Source: Cacajao melanocephalus (Eukaryota; Chordata; Mammalia; Primates; Pitheciidae). Taken from it: a DNA stretch of 64,000 nucleotides. The stretch spans positions 1 through 64,000 of the forward strand of contig CAUYLG010044592.1 of NCBI GenBank assembly GCA_963573385.1. Reading direction: 5' to 3'. The position numbers and the translations under genes were made by a program. A model generated the notes under the pieces. That model worked only from the letters and a program-made list of their open reading frames with translations, searched no databases and had not been told where the DNA came from. Shown piece by piece: positions 33,611-49,770 of the stretch. How positions within the stretch are numbered: position 1 is the stretch's first letter; each line of letters begins with the position of its first letter.

Positions 33611-34235
33611 GCGCGTGTGTTGCGGTAAGACAGCCCAGTCCGCGGCCCGAGATCCCAGTCCGCGGCCCTCTGCGGCCCCTCTCTGGGCCTCAGTTTCCCC
33701 ATCAGGAAAGGGAGAAACCCCAAGACCCAGTCCCCGAATATCACAACCCACGGGGGCCGACGCCGGGGCCGGACCCCACTGCCTGTCTCGCCCACCCCAT
33801 CTTCCGTCCTCCCCTCGCCTTCCTCGAAGTCCCTCTTTCCCCTCTAGCCCCTCGCGCCCCGCATTACCCACCAAAGCGCCCAAGCGCAGCCCGAATTGCG
33901 CTGGCTGCTACGGCTGCCAGGCGGACTTGTCTTCCTTTGGGGCGGGGCGAACGCGAACGCGGCGCTCCCATTGGTGGCCTGCAGCTGACTCTCCCGCCCA
34001 TAGGGTGACGCACTTCCGGTTCTCCTCTCGCGCCAGTGTCCTGCTGTTTCCGTCTCTGGGGTTAGATCCCAAATTACGCAGATTCCCGCGCGGTTCTTGA
34101 TCCTTAATAATGGGAAGGGCTTCCACTTGTCATTCTCCGCTTCCTGCGTCTCAATAACTGCCCCGACCAAAGAGGAAGAATCTTCGTACAGCCCGTGCTT
34201 CGCCTAATGGCTACGATTCCGCCGGCACAATGTAG
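33610..34235 (-). promoter_or_regulatory. NSMCE1: CpG-island promoter of NSMCE1
   Basis: This is the only GC- and CpG-rich block in the window, and it lies at the expected 5' end of NSMCE1. Visible sites, given on the gene strand, are an SP1-type GCCCCGCCCC at 33939-33948, a CCAAT box at 33970-33974, and CCGGAAGTGCGTCACC at 34005-34020, which joins an ETS/GABP site to an ATF/CRE half-site. There is no TATA box in a sensible position. This is a typical housekeeping promoter, consistent with ubiquitous expression of a DNA-repair gene. CpG islands often also fire divergently, so a plus-strand non-coding transcript starting near 34.2 kb is possible, but nothing in the sequence proves it. Confidence 0.85.
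33868..34100 (-). other. NSMCE1: NSMCE1 non-coding first exon and transcription start region (approximate)
   Basis: The first coding exon contains only 11 bases of 5' UTR after a good acceptor, so an upstream non-coding exon is expected. The only CpG-rich region upstream is here. Two overlapping minus-strand donors are visible at its left edge: GCTTTG followed by gtgggt (exon end 33872), or TGG followed by gtaatg (exon end 33868). The 5' boundary is not determined by sequence. With a CCAAT box at 33970-33974 and an ETS site at 34011-34019, starts are most likely between about 33900 and 34010 and may be dispersed, as is usual for TATA-less CpG promoters. Confidence 0.55.
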
Positions 34236-34310
34236 TGCCCTGCCACGGGCCTCAGTTTCCCCATCTGTGGAACTGACAGTGTGGCCTCGACGTCAAAAAT
34301 GTGGGCTCTA

Positions 34311-34592
34311 GGCCCGGAGCAGTGGCTCACGCCTGTATCCCAGCACTTTGGGAGGCCAAGGCGGGATGATCGCTTGAGGTCAGTAGTTCGAGACCATCCT
34401 GGCCAACATGGTGAAACCCTGTCTCTACTGAAAATTCGCCGGGTGTGGTGGTGTGTGCCTGTAATCCCAGCTACTCAGGAGGATGAGGCAGTAGAATCGC
34501 TTGAACCCGAGAGGCAGAGGTTGTAGTGAGCCAGATCCGGCCACAGCACTCCAGCCTCGGTGACGGAGCAGGACTTCTATTGAAAAAAAAAA
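34311..34592 (+). mobile_element. Alu (sense) just upstream of the NSMCE1 promoter
   Basis: Runs from ggcccggagcagtggctcac to ggtgacggagcaggacttct and an A tail. It is the first repeat beyond the island, about 290 bases from the ETS site. Confidence 0.95.
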
Positions 34593-34599
34593 TAAGTAG

Positions 34600-34825
34600 A
34601 CTCTATGGTCATACAGTCTGAGCTAGAATCCTGGCTCTGGCACTTAGTAGTTGCAGGGGCTTGGGCAAGTCACTGAGCCGCTAAGCCTGTTTCCCCTTCC
34701 ATTAAATGGGGATATTAGTCCTTGCAAAATACTGTTGGTGAGATTTACAAGAGATAATATCTGTATCAGGTGCTTAGCATAGCCATTGAAAAGTGTCACA
34801 CAAGAGTGCTGATTAAATGTTACTA
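34600..34825 (+). mobile_element. MIR SINE
   Basis: Agaatcctggctctggcact, then cttgggcaagtcactgagcc, then attaaatggggatattagtc match sense MIR well. Confidence 0.9.
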
Positions 34826-35014
34826 TCTTACCTAGGGATTATTGTGAGAAAGTAAGTGAAATTACTCATGGAAGTGAATGGACTGCTTTGAATCTTCAAG
34901 GCATTAATTTTCCAAACGTTTGTATTCTATGCCCAGCCTGAGAGCTAGGGAGGCAGCCCAGCAAGGGAAACAGGTAACTAATATAGAACAGTAGTACTTG
35001 CAGGTGTCTGTCTC

Positions 35015-35140
35015 TGAGAGGGTGGCTCAAATCCGCGCTTGGTCACTTACCACCACTGTGATCTTGGACAGCCTCTTAACCTCTCTGGACTTCAGTTTCA
35101 TCTGCTGAGTGGGAAAGCAGTAGTGTGTGGTGATTAAAAG
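35015..35140 (+). mobile_element. MIR SINE
   Basis: Ttggtcacttaccaccactg followed by cctcttaacctctctggact fits the sense MIR core. Confidence 0.75.
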
Positions 35141-35149
35141 CTTGAGCTA

Positions 35150-35835
<686 letters not shown>

Positions 35836-35839
35836 CTGC

Positions 35840-36451
<612 letters not shown>

Positions 36452-36654
36452 CTACTGTATCTGAATCTGGCTGCTCTGGAAAAGTGGGGAACTCTGGCAG
36501 CAGTGGGCCCGCCTTCTCCCAAGGCAGCACTTGCTCAGAGCTTGGGAGAGGTCATCCCCCTTTCATGAAGCATAGAAGGGTATGCGATAGAATAGAAAAC
36601 GCTGGGAACACCGGCATTTCAAGATCAAAGGGTCAAGAAAAAAAGAAAGAAAAG

Positions 36655-36890
36655 AAAGATTCAAGACTGAGGGCATTGGTCTTTGACTTGAAGACCACAG
36701 AAGTGATGGAAGACCAGGAAGAAATGAGAGAAGGCTTGTATTTTAGAAAAAGAACTTGGGTATATCTATTCTTTACAAACATGCTTGGAACATTTACAGA
36801 AATTGACTACTGGGCCACAAAGGAAGTTTCAAGAATTTCTCAAGAATCTGTAGATGACATTCATGAACCACATGCTGTGAAAGTGGTATC
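36655..36890 (+). repeat. Local duplicate, copy 1 (L1-containing)
   Basis: Shares gagggcRttggtctttKac, aggcttgtattttagRaaaa and tatatctattctttaca with 38640-38845. The last part (aaattgactactgggccaca) is old L1 ORF2. Confidence 0.75.
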
Positions 36891-37171
36891 AGAGGCACCT
36901 AGGAAGAGAGGCTTTTGAGAAGGAGGGTGTGGTCAGAATTGTTAACGCTCTGGAGAGGTCAAGAAAGATGCGCCACCGATTTAGAAGTTGATGACCAACA
37001 AAGACCATCTTAATAGAGAGGAGAGGAAGCCAGATTGAACTTCAGGAGTGAAGAACGGAAGCTGAGGAAGTAGAGAGGGAATGCTGACTGCTCTTTTGGG
37101 AAGTGTGGCTTGGGAAGGGAAGACTTGAAGACTCAAGAGCAGAGATAATAATCTATAAAATAAAAACAGAC

Positions 37172-37502
<331 letters not shown>

Positions 37503-37674
37503 TCAAAGGTGTATGGAAACAGGATTACTGTCAACCTAGAGATGAAAGAGACACTTCTGAAACAGAGGGAAAGGAGAGCAAAGTGGCTAAATAAACGCTC
37601 ACTCCTGATGTTTTCTGTTTTCTCCATAAAGTAGCAAACAGTATATCATTCTGCTGAATAAAAGAGCTGAAGAG

Positions 37675-37961
37675 GGCCTGGCACGGTAGCCGACACCTAT
37701 ATTCCCAGCATTTCAGGAGGCTGAGGTAGATGCTTGGGGTCAGGAGTTCGAGACCAGCCTGGGCAACACGGCAAGACCTCGTCTCTACAAAAAAATTTAA
37801 AAATTAGCCGAGTGTGGTGGCATGTGCCTGTAGTCCCAGCTTCTTGGGAGGCTGAGGTGGGAGGACAGCTTGAGCCTGGGAGGGTGAGCCCAGGAGGTTG
37901 AGGCTGCAGTTGAGGTTAAGGTTGAGGGATGGTGCCACTGCATGCCAGCCTATTCTAAAAA
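37675..37961 (+). mobile_element. Alu (sense), old
   Basis: Starts ggcctggcacggtagccgac. The right arm contains the repeated words gcctgggagggtgagcccag and gaggttgaggctgcagttga, so it is locally rearranged. Confidence 0.92.
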
Positions 37962-37964
37962 AAG

Positions 37965-38640
37965 GTCAGGAGGTGCTAAGGAGATGCTAAGGGATTTAAG
38001 GGGAATGGGTCAAAAGGTTTGGAAGAGATGCTGATGACAATGCAGAGATGAGCTTCTAGCTGAGGTTAAAACCCAGAAATGTGTAGCGATGACAATCAGT
38101 TATCTGATCCCTCCCTCAGCGCCCCCATCCCCATCCTGGGGGCTTCACAGCAGAAGTATCAGCCTGGATTCATACTGAAGTGGGCCTTAGCTGGGGATAA
38201 GCAACTGATTCATAGAAGGCAGAGTGACTCGATAATGTGGATAATGGTACTTTCAACTGATCCACTATGGATCTGGCAAAAATTAAAATGGAAGCAGCAC
38301 AGCAATCAGAGGCCTCTGTGAGGTGAATCTGGTTCAGCAGGAAAAAGCAGTGAGTAAGGATCGGAGTTCACCATGCAGAGCGGTCCTCTACCAGGTGGCA
38401 GTCCTGCCTCAGTATGACTCAGAGGATGGCCCATCCCCTATTGGGCTCTGTGAGTATTTCTTAACGACGTTTGAAGTGCCATACTTTGGATTCTGTGTTC
38501 CTGGACAGCTCTGATAGTTCAAATTGTTCTTCTCAAAGCTGACCCCACAATGCATGAGAGCTATGAGTACATCAGTTTGTTGAACACAAGGCAGGTGGCC
38601 AAGGCCTTGGCTAGAGAGGAAGCTCCAGGACAAATAATGC
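37965..38640. other. Unique sequence, nothing recognised
   Basis: Several short open frames lie on both strands (for example 38079-38321), but none has recognisable protein features, splice context or an upstream promoter. Confidence 0.45.
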
Positions 38641-38950
38641 GCTGAGGGCGTTGGTCTTTTCACCAGAAGACCACAGATGCTTATGAAAAGTAAGCAATGC
38701 GATCAGGCTTGTATTTTAGGAAAAAAAAAAAACTTTGGTATATCTATTCTTTACAGAAATTGACTACGTACTGGGCCAAAAAGGAAGCTTCAATGAATTC
38801 CAAAGAATCTGTAGACCACATTCATGAACCACAATGCGGTAAAATTAAACATCAACAACAAAAAGAGAGCCAAAAAGATGTAGATACAATACACCTTAAA
38901 TTAGTAACTGCAGTTGCTTCTGAGGAAGGGGCCAGGAAGTCAGAATGAAC
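38640..38950 (+). repeat. Local duplicate, copy 2, running into L1 ORF2
   Basis: The same junction as at 36655-36890 is present. It continues into clear old L1 ORF2 (cattcatgaaccacaatgcg, then aaattaaacatcaacaacaa). Confidence 0.75.
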
Positions 38951-39005
38951 CTTTTTTTTTTAACCAGGTACATCTATTACATGTAAATTTTCAAAGATTA
39001 AAAAT

Positions 39006-39308
39006 TGGCCGGGTACAGTGGCTCACGACTGTAATCCTTGCACTTTGGGAGGCTGAGGCAGGTGGATTACTTGAGGTCAGGAGTTCGAGACCACCCTGGC
39101 CAACATGATGAAACCCTGTCCCTACTAAAAATATAAAAAATTAACTGGGCATGGTGGCGGGCACCTGTAAATCCCAGCTGCTTAGGAGGCTGAGGCAGGA
39201 GAATCGCTTCAACCTGGGAGGCAGAAGTTGCAGTAAGCTGAGATCATGCCATTGCACTCCAGCCTGAGCAACAAAAGCAAAACTCCATCTAAAAAAAATT
39301 AAAATTAA
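39006..39308 (+). mobile_element. Alu (sense)
   Basis: Runs from ggccgggtacagtggctcac to gcaaaactccatctaaaaaa. Confidence 0.96.
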
Positions 39309-39567
39309 AAATTATAAGCATACATTTGAATTTTATTTCTTAAGTGAGGAGTTAAGTACAAGACCATGTACATAGGCATTATATTTTTTAGACCTTTTTA
39401 TACACTGAAAGATCTTATCATACATTTTTAAAAGAAAAAGAACACGTATTTAGAAACTAAAAACATTCAGATTAAGAAGAAAACCAATATGGAAATTTTA
39501 AAATATTTGGAAATAAATGACAATGAAAGCCTGACATAACAAAACATGTGTGATCCAACTAAATAAT

Positions 39568-39874
<307 letters not shown>

Positions 39875-40284
39875 CTAATAGCTTTAAGTATACTTCTTAC
39901 AAAGTAAGAAAAAATGTAAAGGAGCCAATTGTTAAAAGATAGAAAAATAACCACACAAACCCAAAGAAAGCAGAAGGAAGGAAATAAGAATGAAAAAGCA
40001 GAAATGAGTAAAACAAAGAACAAAAGAAAATGAAGTTGATTATAGAAACCAAAAGCTGGTGTTCTGTTAATGACTAATAAAATAGAAAAACTTCATGTAA
40101 GAATGATCAAGAGAATGGTACAAATAATATGATCAGTGGCAAACAGTACATACCAGACAGAGTAAAAACTTTAGAAAGCATAAAAGTATACTACGAACTT
40201 TATGCCAATATATTTGGAAAATTAGAAAAGAGGTAATTTTTAACAAAAATACAAATTACAAAACTTGACGCAAGAAGAAAAGTA

Positions 40285-40330
40285 TTAGGTTGGTGCAAAA
40301 TTGAGATGTTAGCCTTTAAGAGTAATTATC
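40285..40330 (+). mobile_element. Possible MADE1/mariner MITE end
   Basis: TTAGGTTGGTGCAAAA at 40285-40300 equals the MADE1 terminal inverted repeat, preceded by TA. The other half is too diverged to form the usual hairpin. Confidence 0.45.
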
Positions 40331-40650
40331 ACTAATGAAATTAAACTGGAAGTATAAGATCTGCTTTACCTCCTAAAATGTCCAGAACAAGAAAGTCTTA
40401 CTGGCATGATCAGCACACACAAAAAGACTATATTATGCAAAATTCACTGGAATATGAACAAGATTGAGAAAGCTATTCAACACATTTTATGAGACTAGTC
40501 TAATTTCGGTACCAAAAAGAGAACAGCAAAATTAAAGAAAATATCAGGCTCATCTATATCACAAATATGTATTGAAAAAAATTCGGTCTACCAGTGTATC
40601 GAAAGCGTATCTCTTCCAAAAGAGAAAATTCACATGGCTAAAAACTATGT

Positions 40651-40943
40651 GGGGGCCAGGTGCAGGGGCTCAGGCCTCTAATCCCAGGACATTGGGAGGC
40701 CGAGACCGGTGGATCTCTTGAGGTCAGGAGTTCGAGACAAGGCTGGCCAACATGGTGAAACCCCATCTCTACTAAAAATACAAAAATTAGCCGGGCGTGG
40801 TGGCAGGTGCCTGTAGTCCCAACTACTTGGGAGGCTGAGGTCAGAGAATCACTTGAACCCAGGAAGCAGAGGTTGCATTGAGCCAAGATCATGCCACTGC
40901 ACTCCAGCCTGGGTGATGTAGCTAGACTTGGTATTAAAAAATA
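40651..40943 (+). mobile_element. Alu (sense)
   Basis: Runs from ggccaggtgcaggggctcag to tgatgtagctagacttggt, followed by a tetranucleotide repeat at its tail. Confidence 0.95.
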
Positions 40944-41075
40944 TATAGATAGATAGATAGATAGATAGATAGGTAGATGATAGATATTATACATATCTAT
41001 ATATTGAGATAGATATAAAATACATATATTTATAAAATATATATAATATGTATTTATATATACATATATATGGAA
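40944..41075. repeat. (GATA)n microsatellite and A/T-rich satellite
   Basis: About seven tandem gata units (40946-40972), then mixed atatct/tatata sequence to 41075. Confidence 0.93.
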
Positions 41076-41699
41076 AGAAGTTTAACCTCACTATTTGTTG
41101 GAAATAAAAACAAGAAAAAGAAACCAACTTTTCCCCTATAAGAATGACACAGTGTGGCCAAGGATAAAGAGAGCCCAGCATTCTTGTACATATATGGTGG
41201 GGCTGTAAATGTTATATAGCCCCTCTGGAGAGGTATTTGGTGTTACTGAAATTGAAAAAGCTTATCTAGCAAGTCCACTTCTAGGAATTTAACTGAAGAA
41301 AATCTCCCTGGTGTGCTTGAGATTTGCTGCAACAGTGTGGTGGGAAAAAAATGAAACTTCCTAAAGAGCCATTACTAAGGAAATCAGAAAGCGAAATAGT
41401 CATGTACCATGGAGGTCATATAACATGAAAAGGAATGAATTAACTCACAAGTGTCTACATGAATGAATCCTGAAAGCATAGATAGAGTGGGAAGGAAGCA
41501 AGATATAAAGATGATACAGCAGGATCACTATTTATGCACATTTGGAGCCAAGCAAAATGGCAATATTACAATTTGCCAATAGATAAGTATACGCATATAA
41601 AATTATTTTCTATTTAAGGATTGAAAAGCTTGTTATAAAACTCAAACTAGAGGGCCTCTAGGAAGGGGAAAAGAAGATTGGGATGTGTGAAAAGAGTAA

Positions 41700-42062
<363 letters not shown>

Positions 42063-42495
42063 TAAAATAATAAAACTGTATATTCATATAGCAATGAATT
42101 TAAGGATTGAAAAGATCTGAAAATAGAATTTTTCAAATATTGGCTTTAAAAAGGGAATAAAGTCAAATATGCCAAAATATTACCAGTGCTTAATGTTGAA
42201 TGGTGGAAAAACAGACAACTGTCATTTTTTTTCACTTTTACTTTTCTGTATTTAAAAACAAATTTCTAACAGGAAGAGTGAAAATATGGAAAAAGAATTA
42301 AAAGAATATTTTTGAAAAGTACATGGCAATGAATGGAGAGGGAGACAGACTAGAGGCCAGGTTTTCCACAGCCCAGGTCAAGCCCTCTTCACAGTCATCT
42401 TCATCAGTATCTGTTCACTACATCTTTATATATATATATAAAGCCCAGCAGTGTGATAAATACATAATTTTTGTATTCATCAAATTTTAATTTTG

Positions 42496-42815
<320 letters not shown>

Positions 42816-42990
42816 TTAGTAGAGGTGATGTGTATAAGTTGGTAGGGGGAAAAAAGGAAAATGATCGCCCTGTATTCATCGCTCTTCTTTTTTCTTTTCT
42901 CTGCACTGTCTGTTAATTCCTTCAGCACTCATCACTCTTCATAAAAGGAATAGTGACAGTCCCCAAACGTCAACTTTAAAAATGATTACT

Positions 42991-43269
42991 GGCCAGCTGA
43001 GGTGGCTCACGCCTGTAATCCCAGCACTTTGGGAGGCCAAGGCAGGTGGATCACGAGGTCAGGAGTTCAAGACCAGCCTGACCAACATGGCGCAACCCTG
43101 TCTCTACTTAAAATACAAAAATTAGCTGGGCGTGGTGGCGCGTTGTCTGTAATCCCAGCTACTCAGGAGGCTGAGGCAGGAGAATCGCTTGAACCAGGGA
43201 GGCAGAGGTTGCAATGAGCCGAGATCACCTGGGTGACAGACTGAGACTCCATCTCAAAAAAAAAAAAAT
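42991..43269 (+). mobile_element. Alu (sense) with small internal deletion
   Basis: Starts ggccagctgaggtggctcac. The usual ccactgcactccagcc is missing before tgggtgacagactgagactc. Confidence 0.95.
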
Positions 43270-43934
43270 TACTAAAATTAAAGGCAGCACAAAAGCAGAA
43301 ACCTTAGATGCTAGAATGAGAAATACGTACATTGTCAGAGGCACTGTAGACAGTTCAGTCTCTCCACAGGGCAGTTACGCTGTACTCATTACGAGCTCAG
43401 TCACGTCTGTGTTCTTTGATGCACTTCTGGGAATCTATCTGGGGAAATAATCAGAGATGCTCACAAAAGTTAATGTACAAGGAAGTGCGTGAGAGACTTA
43501 ATTACATTAGAGGTAGATGGAAACAACTTAAAATCTCCAATGTCATAAAAGAGAGCGATTGGAGTAAGTAACAATTCTGTGGAATCTTATGTAGCCTAAA
43601 AATCATATTTTCAAAGAATACGTGATGTCAGAAAAAAATAATTCAGGATATATTAAGAGAGAAAACTAAAAGAACACACACCAGAATATTCACAGTGCAT
43701 ATAAACTGTTTTTATTATTTTCTTATATTTTCCAACTTTTCTCCAAAAATATGTCTTATTTTATAATCATAAGAGATACTATTTTTCAAAATAACTGAGT
43801 CTATGTGATCATAAAGATTTTAGAAATAAGGAAATAGAGACTATATATAATAGTCTACATACATGTGATTGGGATATAGTTATAGCCATATTTACCAGCA
43901 TCTTCTGAGAACTGTTATATATAAGGTTTTTAAA

Positions 43935-44260
<326 letters not shown>

Positions 44261-44398
44261 TAACTAGAATATCCCTTCAAGTACCAACATTTTTTTAAAG
44301 ATCTTTTTCTATTTTCTATATTAATTATTCAAAAATATATCTCTCTGCCATCTGAAACACACAGTGACCTTTCTTGATGAGTACAAGGTATCCTTGAG

Positions 44399-44690
44399 GG
44401 CTGGGTACAGTGGCTCATGTCTGTAATCCCAGCACTTTGGGAGTCCTAGGTGGGCAGATCATTTGAGGTCAGGAGTTCGAGACCAGCCTGGCCAACATGG
44501 CAAACCCCATCTCTACTAAAAATACAAAAGTTAGCCGGGCATGGTGGCGCGTGCCTGTATTCCCACCTACTTAGGAGGCTGAGGCAAGAAAATCACTTGA
44601 ACCCGGGAGGCAGAGGTTGCAGTGAGCCAGATGGCGCCACTGCACTCCAGCCTGGGCAACAAGTGAGACTCTGTCTCAAAAAAAAAATTA
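44399..44690 (+). mobile_element. Alu (sense)
   Basis: Runs from ggctgggtacagtggctcat to gtgagactctgtctcaaaaa, followed by a short (TA)n. Confidence 0.96.
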
Positions 44691-44904
44691 ATTATATATA
44701 TATACCTTGAGGACATTTACTACTCTAGGACTTTTTGCCTTTACAAGAGATACCCCAAGACAGTGGTGGATTTTTAGTTCTAAGGTCACCTTTTCATATT
44801 ATTTCCATCTCTTACCCTCTGTCAGGTTACCAGAGGTCCTAATCACTTGTAATCCCTTCTTCTAATATTCTCTAACCTGAGCAAACACATAGCCAGTTTT
44901 GTTA

Positions 44905-45259
<355 letters not shown>

Positions 45260-45409
45260 TCAGTAAAGCACAGAAGTTTTAGTGTATAGAACTTGTTACA
45301 CTTGTTCTCATTTTTCAGATGTTTCACTTGTGTCTACCTTCTTGATTCTTTTTCTAAAAAAGATAGTGAAGCTACCAGAGAAGTGATTTCCAGGTAAGAT
45401 ACAAGGTAA

Positions 45410-45708
<299 letters not shown>

Positions 45709-45714
45709 TTCCTA

Positions 45715-46065
45715 AAAGACTTTCAAATAGAACTGATCAAAGGCTGAACTCAGGGCAAGCTCATCAAAACCCCCAAGTCAAGCTTTTGAAGAGTTTTTGA
45801 ATTGCGTTGGCTATTCTGATCCCACGAGGAGTTTTCTGCACTTGCTCTTCCAGCAGCCTTGATATCCCCGGGGAGCTTGAGACGTCTGAGGAGTTGACCG
45901 AGGCCTGTCCCGACATACTAAAGCAGAATCTGCATTTAGCAAGATCTGCAGGTGAATTCTGAGCAGGTGAATGTCTGCGAAGCCCTGGTCTGTAACACAT
46001 TTAGATTCTTTTGCTTATTCTACACCATGTGCTCTTAAAGATTATTCCAACAGTAACATTTATCT
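45715..46065. other. Unique sequence, possible old MITE remnant
   Basis: The minus strand (tcagaattcacctgcagatc) is weakly like MER5-type elements. No gene is recognised. Confidence 0.3.
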
Positions 46066-46066
46066 G

Positions 46067-46067
<1 letters not shown>

Positions 46068-46107
<40 letters not shown>
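46068..46107. repeat. (CT)n microsatellite
   Basis: About sixteen CT units, then gtctctcact. Confidence 0.97.
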
Positions 46108-46108
<1 letters not shown>

Positions 46109-46152
46109 CTGGGAGTAGGTTGTAAGTCATTTCCACTTTACATGTGTTTCGT

Positions 46153-46194
46153 TTTCTTTTTTTTTTTTTTTTTTGAGACACTGTCACCCAAGGG
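46153..46194 (-). mobile_element. Alu tail fragment (antisense)
   Basis: Poly-T and gagacactgtcacccaagg only; the rest of the Alu is replaced by the block at 46195. Confidence 0.8.
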
Positions 46195-46594
<400 letters not shown>

Positions 46595-46611
46595 CTTAAA
46601 AAATGAATTTT

Positions 46612-46885
46612 TTTAAGAGATAGGGTCTCACTCTGTCATCCATGCTAGAGTACAATGGCGTTATTTTAGGTCACTGCAACCTCAAACTGCTGGACACAAG
46701 TGATCCTCCTGCCTCAGCCTCCCAAGTATTTGGGAGTACAGGTGCACACCACCACACCCAGCTAATTTTTTATTTTCTGTAGAGATTGGATCTCACTTTG
46801 TTGCCAAGGCAAGTCTCAAACTACCCTCCTCAAAGGATCCTCCCACCTCGGCCTCCTGAAGTGTTGGGATTACAGGTGTGAACAC
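46612..46885 (-). mobile_element. Alu (antisense), old
   Basis: Runs from agagatagggtctcactctg to gattacaggtgtgaaca with many substitutions. Confidence 0.92.
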
Positions 46886-47342
46886 CCAACCGTTGTGTTA
46901 CTTTTTAAATGGACAAAAGTGGAGAATTTCCTCTTCTCTATGGTTCTTCTTTATTAGTCTACCAGCTTCTTTGAGTCCCCCTTTTTTTGATTTGGAAATT
47001 CTTTATTCCTTGGGGAGCAATAAACAAATAGTTCTAAATGGCTGCTGCTTCTTTTGTTTTCAATACTAATTAGACACCAGGATTAGGGGTGCAGTGTAGT
47101 TGGAGGATGAAAAAGCAAAAACCCCACGTAGAGTGTCTATTGCAAATAAAGAGCTTGGTGAATACTGTTGCTGTTCTGATGTTTCCAGAGTATTTTACTC
47201 TTTGCCATTTTATAAGGTTTTTTGAAGTTATGACTATAATTTGATTGAAACATATAGATATTATATATATGTGCCACCCCACCATCATAAAAATCGAGGT
47301 ACAGTCATATTTTTAAATCTCTTTTAATTAAAACTCACTTGA
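46886..47342. other. Unique sequence, nothing recognised
   Basis: A/T-rich; no convincing open frame or known repeat. Confidence 0.5.
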
Positions 47343-47650
47343 GGTCAGGCACGGTGGCTCATGTCTGTAATCCCAGCACTTTGGGAGGCCGGGGTGGGCA
47401 GATCACCTGAGGTCAGGAGTTTGAGACCAGCCTGGCCAACATGGCGAAACCACGTCTCTACTAAAAATACAAAAATTAGTTGGGCGTGGTGGCCCATGCC
47501 TGTAATCCCAGGCACTCAGGAGGCTGAGGCAGGAGAATTGTTTGAAACCAGGAGGCAGAGATTGCAGTGAGCCGAGATTGTCCTACTGCACTCCAGCCTG
47601 GGTGACAGAGCAAGACTCCATCTGAAAAACAAACAACAACAACAAAAAAC
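47343..47650 (+). mobile_element. Alu (sense)
   Basis: Runs from aggtcaggcacggtggctca to an (AAC)n tail. The duplication aaaactcacttga is seen at 47330, with aaaaacctcacttga at the right end. Confidence 0.96.
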
Positions 47651-47669
47651 CTCACTTGAAAACAGATCA

Positions 47670-48092
<423 letters not shown>

Positions 48093-48288
48093 AAACCAAA
48101 AGTTTCGTTTTCATTCAGTTTTTGCATTCGTCCTCACAAATCTTCTCAAGAGGCTTGTAAGTGTCCAGCAGTGTGGTAAGGTGCAAAGATGAATCTCCAT
48201 AGTCAGGAGACTAAGGTCAGGCTGATCTCAGCTGGTAAGAAAAAGTAAGACACGTATACATCAGTAAGTGTAATCAACAAAGAAACTG

Positions 48289-48582
48289 CTGGCTGGGCGC
48301 AATGGCTCACCCCTGTAATCCCAGCACTTTGAGAGACTGAAGCAGGAGGATCACTTGAGCCCAGGAGTTCGAGATCAGCCTGGGCAACATGGTGAAACCC
48401 TGTCTCTACTAAAAATACCAAAATTAGCCAGGTGTGGTGGCACATGTGTGTGGTCCCAGCTACTGGGGCGGCTGAGGCAGGCGGATTGCTTGAGTCCGCT
48501 GCAGAGTTCAAGGCTGCAGTGAGTCATAGACAGAGCCATTACACAGCCAGGGTGACAGAGTGAGACCCTGTTGAAAAAAGAG
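48289..48582 (+). mobile_element. Alu (sense)
   Basis: Runs from ggctgggcgcaatggctcac to tgacagagtgagaccctgtt, then passes into a purine tract. Confidence 0.95.
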
Positions 48583-48712
48583 AAAGAAGGAAGGAGAAAA
48601 AAAGGAAGGAAGGAAGGAAAGAAAGAAAAAGAAAGGGAGGGAGGGAGAGAGGAAGGGGAAGGAAGAAAGAAAAGAAAGGAAGAAAAAGAAAAGATAGAGA
48701 AAGAGAAGGAAA
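48575..48712. repeat. Polypurine (GGAA/GAAA)n tract
   Basis: Almost pure A/G over about 135 bases, with gaagg and aaagaaag units, grown from an Alu tail. Confidence 0.95.
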
Positions 48713-48779
48713 TTGCTAAATACTGTTAGTTTATCATTTAGCTGGTTTAGATCCAAGAAACTGATGTGATAATTTAAGC

Positions 48780-49380
48780 AAAAAAAAGGGTTTATTGGAA
48801 CAGTAAGAAGGATACTGGTGTGTATTATTCAGGACAGGCTAGGTCATGCTGCTATAACAAACATTCCACAAATTATAATTTCTAGGTCATGCAATCTATC
48901 CCATGTGGATCAGCAAGAGGCTCCACCCTCCAGTCACTCAGACTAATAGAGGTTCCACCATCTGGTGGCTGCACCCCTGAAACATGAAGCCTCATTGGTG
49001 TGATCGTGGTAAGGGAAGAAAGAGACTGGGGGTTTGCACAGGGGGTTTTTACTGCCTCAGCCTGAAAGTGACATGTGTCCTTTCTACTCTAGGATCACTG
49101 GTCAGAACTAGTCACGGGGTCTTCTCTAACTGACAGAATGCTGGGAAATGAAAGGGAACAATGGAATCCCTGGCAAACATACTATCTCTGCTCCAAGGCA
49201 GCTCATAGGTGCAAATGAAAATGCTGGAACCTCATATCTGGGACTGAATGTGGACCAGAGAACTTGGGAGACCTTGCCAGCAGCAGCTGATGGAGGTCTG
49301 GTCAGGCTATCATCCATTTTCAGCTGTCTGTCACCCCGTCAGGATTTGTATTGGAGAAAGAGTGAGAGGAGACGGAGGGA

Positions 49381-49417
<37 letters not shown>

Positions 49418-49770
49418 CAACTGATTGGCTCAGGTAGGCAGGTTCTATGTCCAGACACAAGTTAGTGGACAACAGGACAAATAGCACTAAAAGGTGGGGG
49501 GATAATTCATCTAAACAAAATTAGGGCGCTGTTACAATAAGAAAGAGAGGATGGTTGCATAGTGAGCAAAAGCACACACTTGCTGCAGAGCTGGGCCAAG
49601 TACCCACTCTTCAGAGTTGACATCATCTGGAAGGTTTATAGAAGTGGGGGCTTTCCAGATGAGCCTTGGAGGATGGGATAACTGATGCAGAGGAAAGGTA
49701 ATGCAGGCTGAGAGGCCCGTGTAAGCAAAGTAAATTTATACTCTTGTGAAGTCATTTGCAAGAAAGAGAA
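48780..49770. other. Dispersed-repeat-like and unique sequence with (GA)n at 49376-49420
   Basis: Gtcactcagactaatagagg and cactggtcagaactagtcac are words of a common mammalian repeat that I cannot name. The GA array begins ggagagagagagagagagag. No exon is recognised. Confidence 0.45.

Noticed and set aside
33556..34170. Overlapping long frames on both strands in the CpG island
   Set aside because: Stop codons are rare in GC-rich sequence. The frames overlap each other, contain Pro/Arg/Ser-rich sequence without domains, and coincide with a promoter.
40285..40330. A miR-548-type hairpin derived from MADE1
   Set aside because: Only one terminal repeat is recognisable; the second arm is too diverged to form the hairpin.
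48575..48712. Possible regulatory purine tract (triplex-forming)
   Set aside because: It is adequately explained as microsatellite expansion of an Alu tail; no other functional signal surrounds it.
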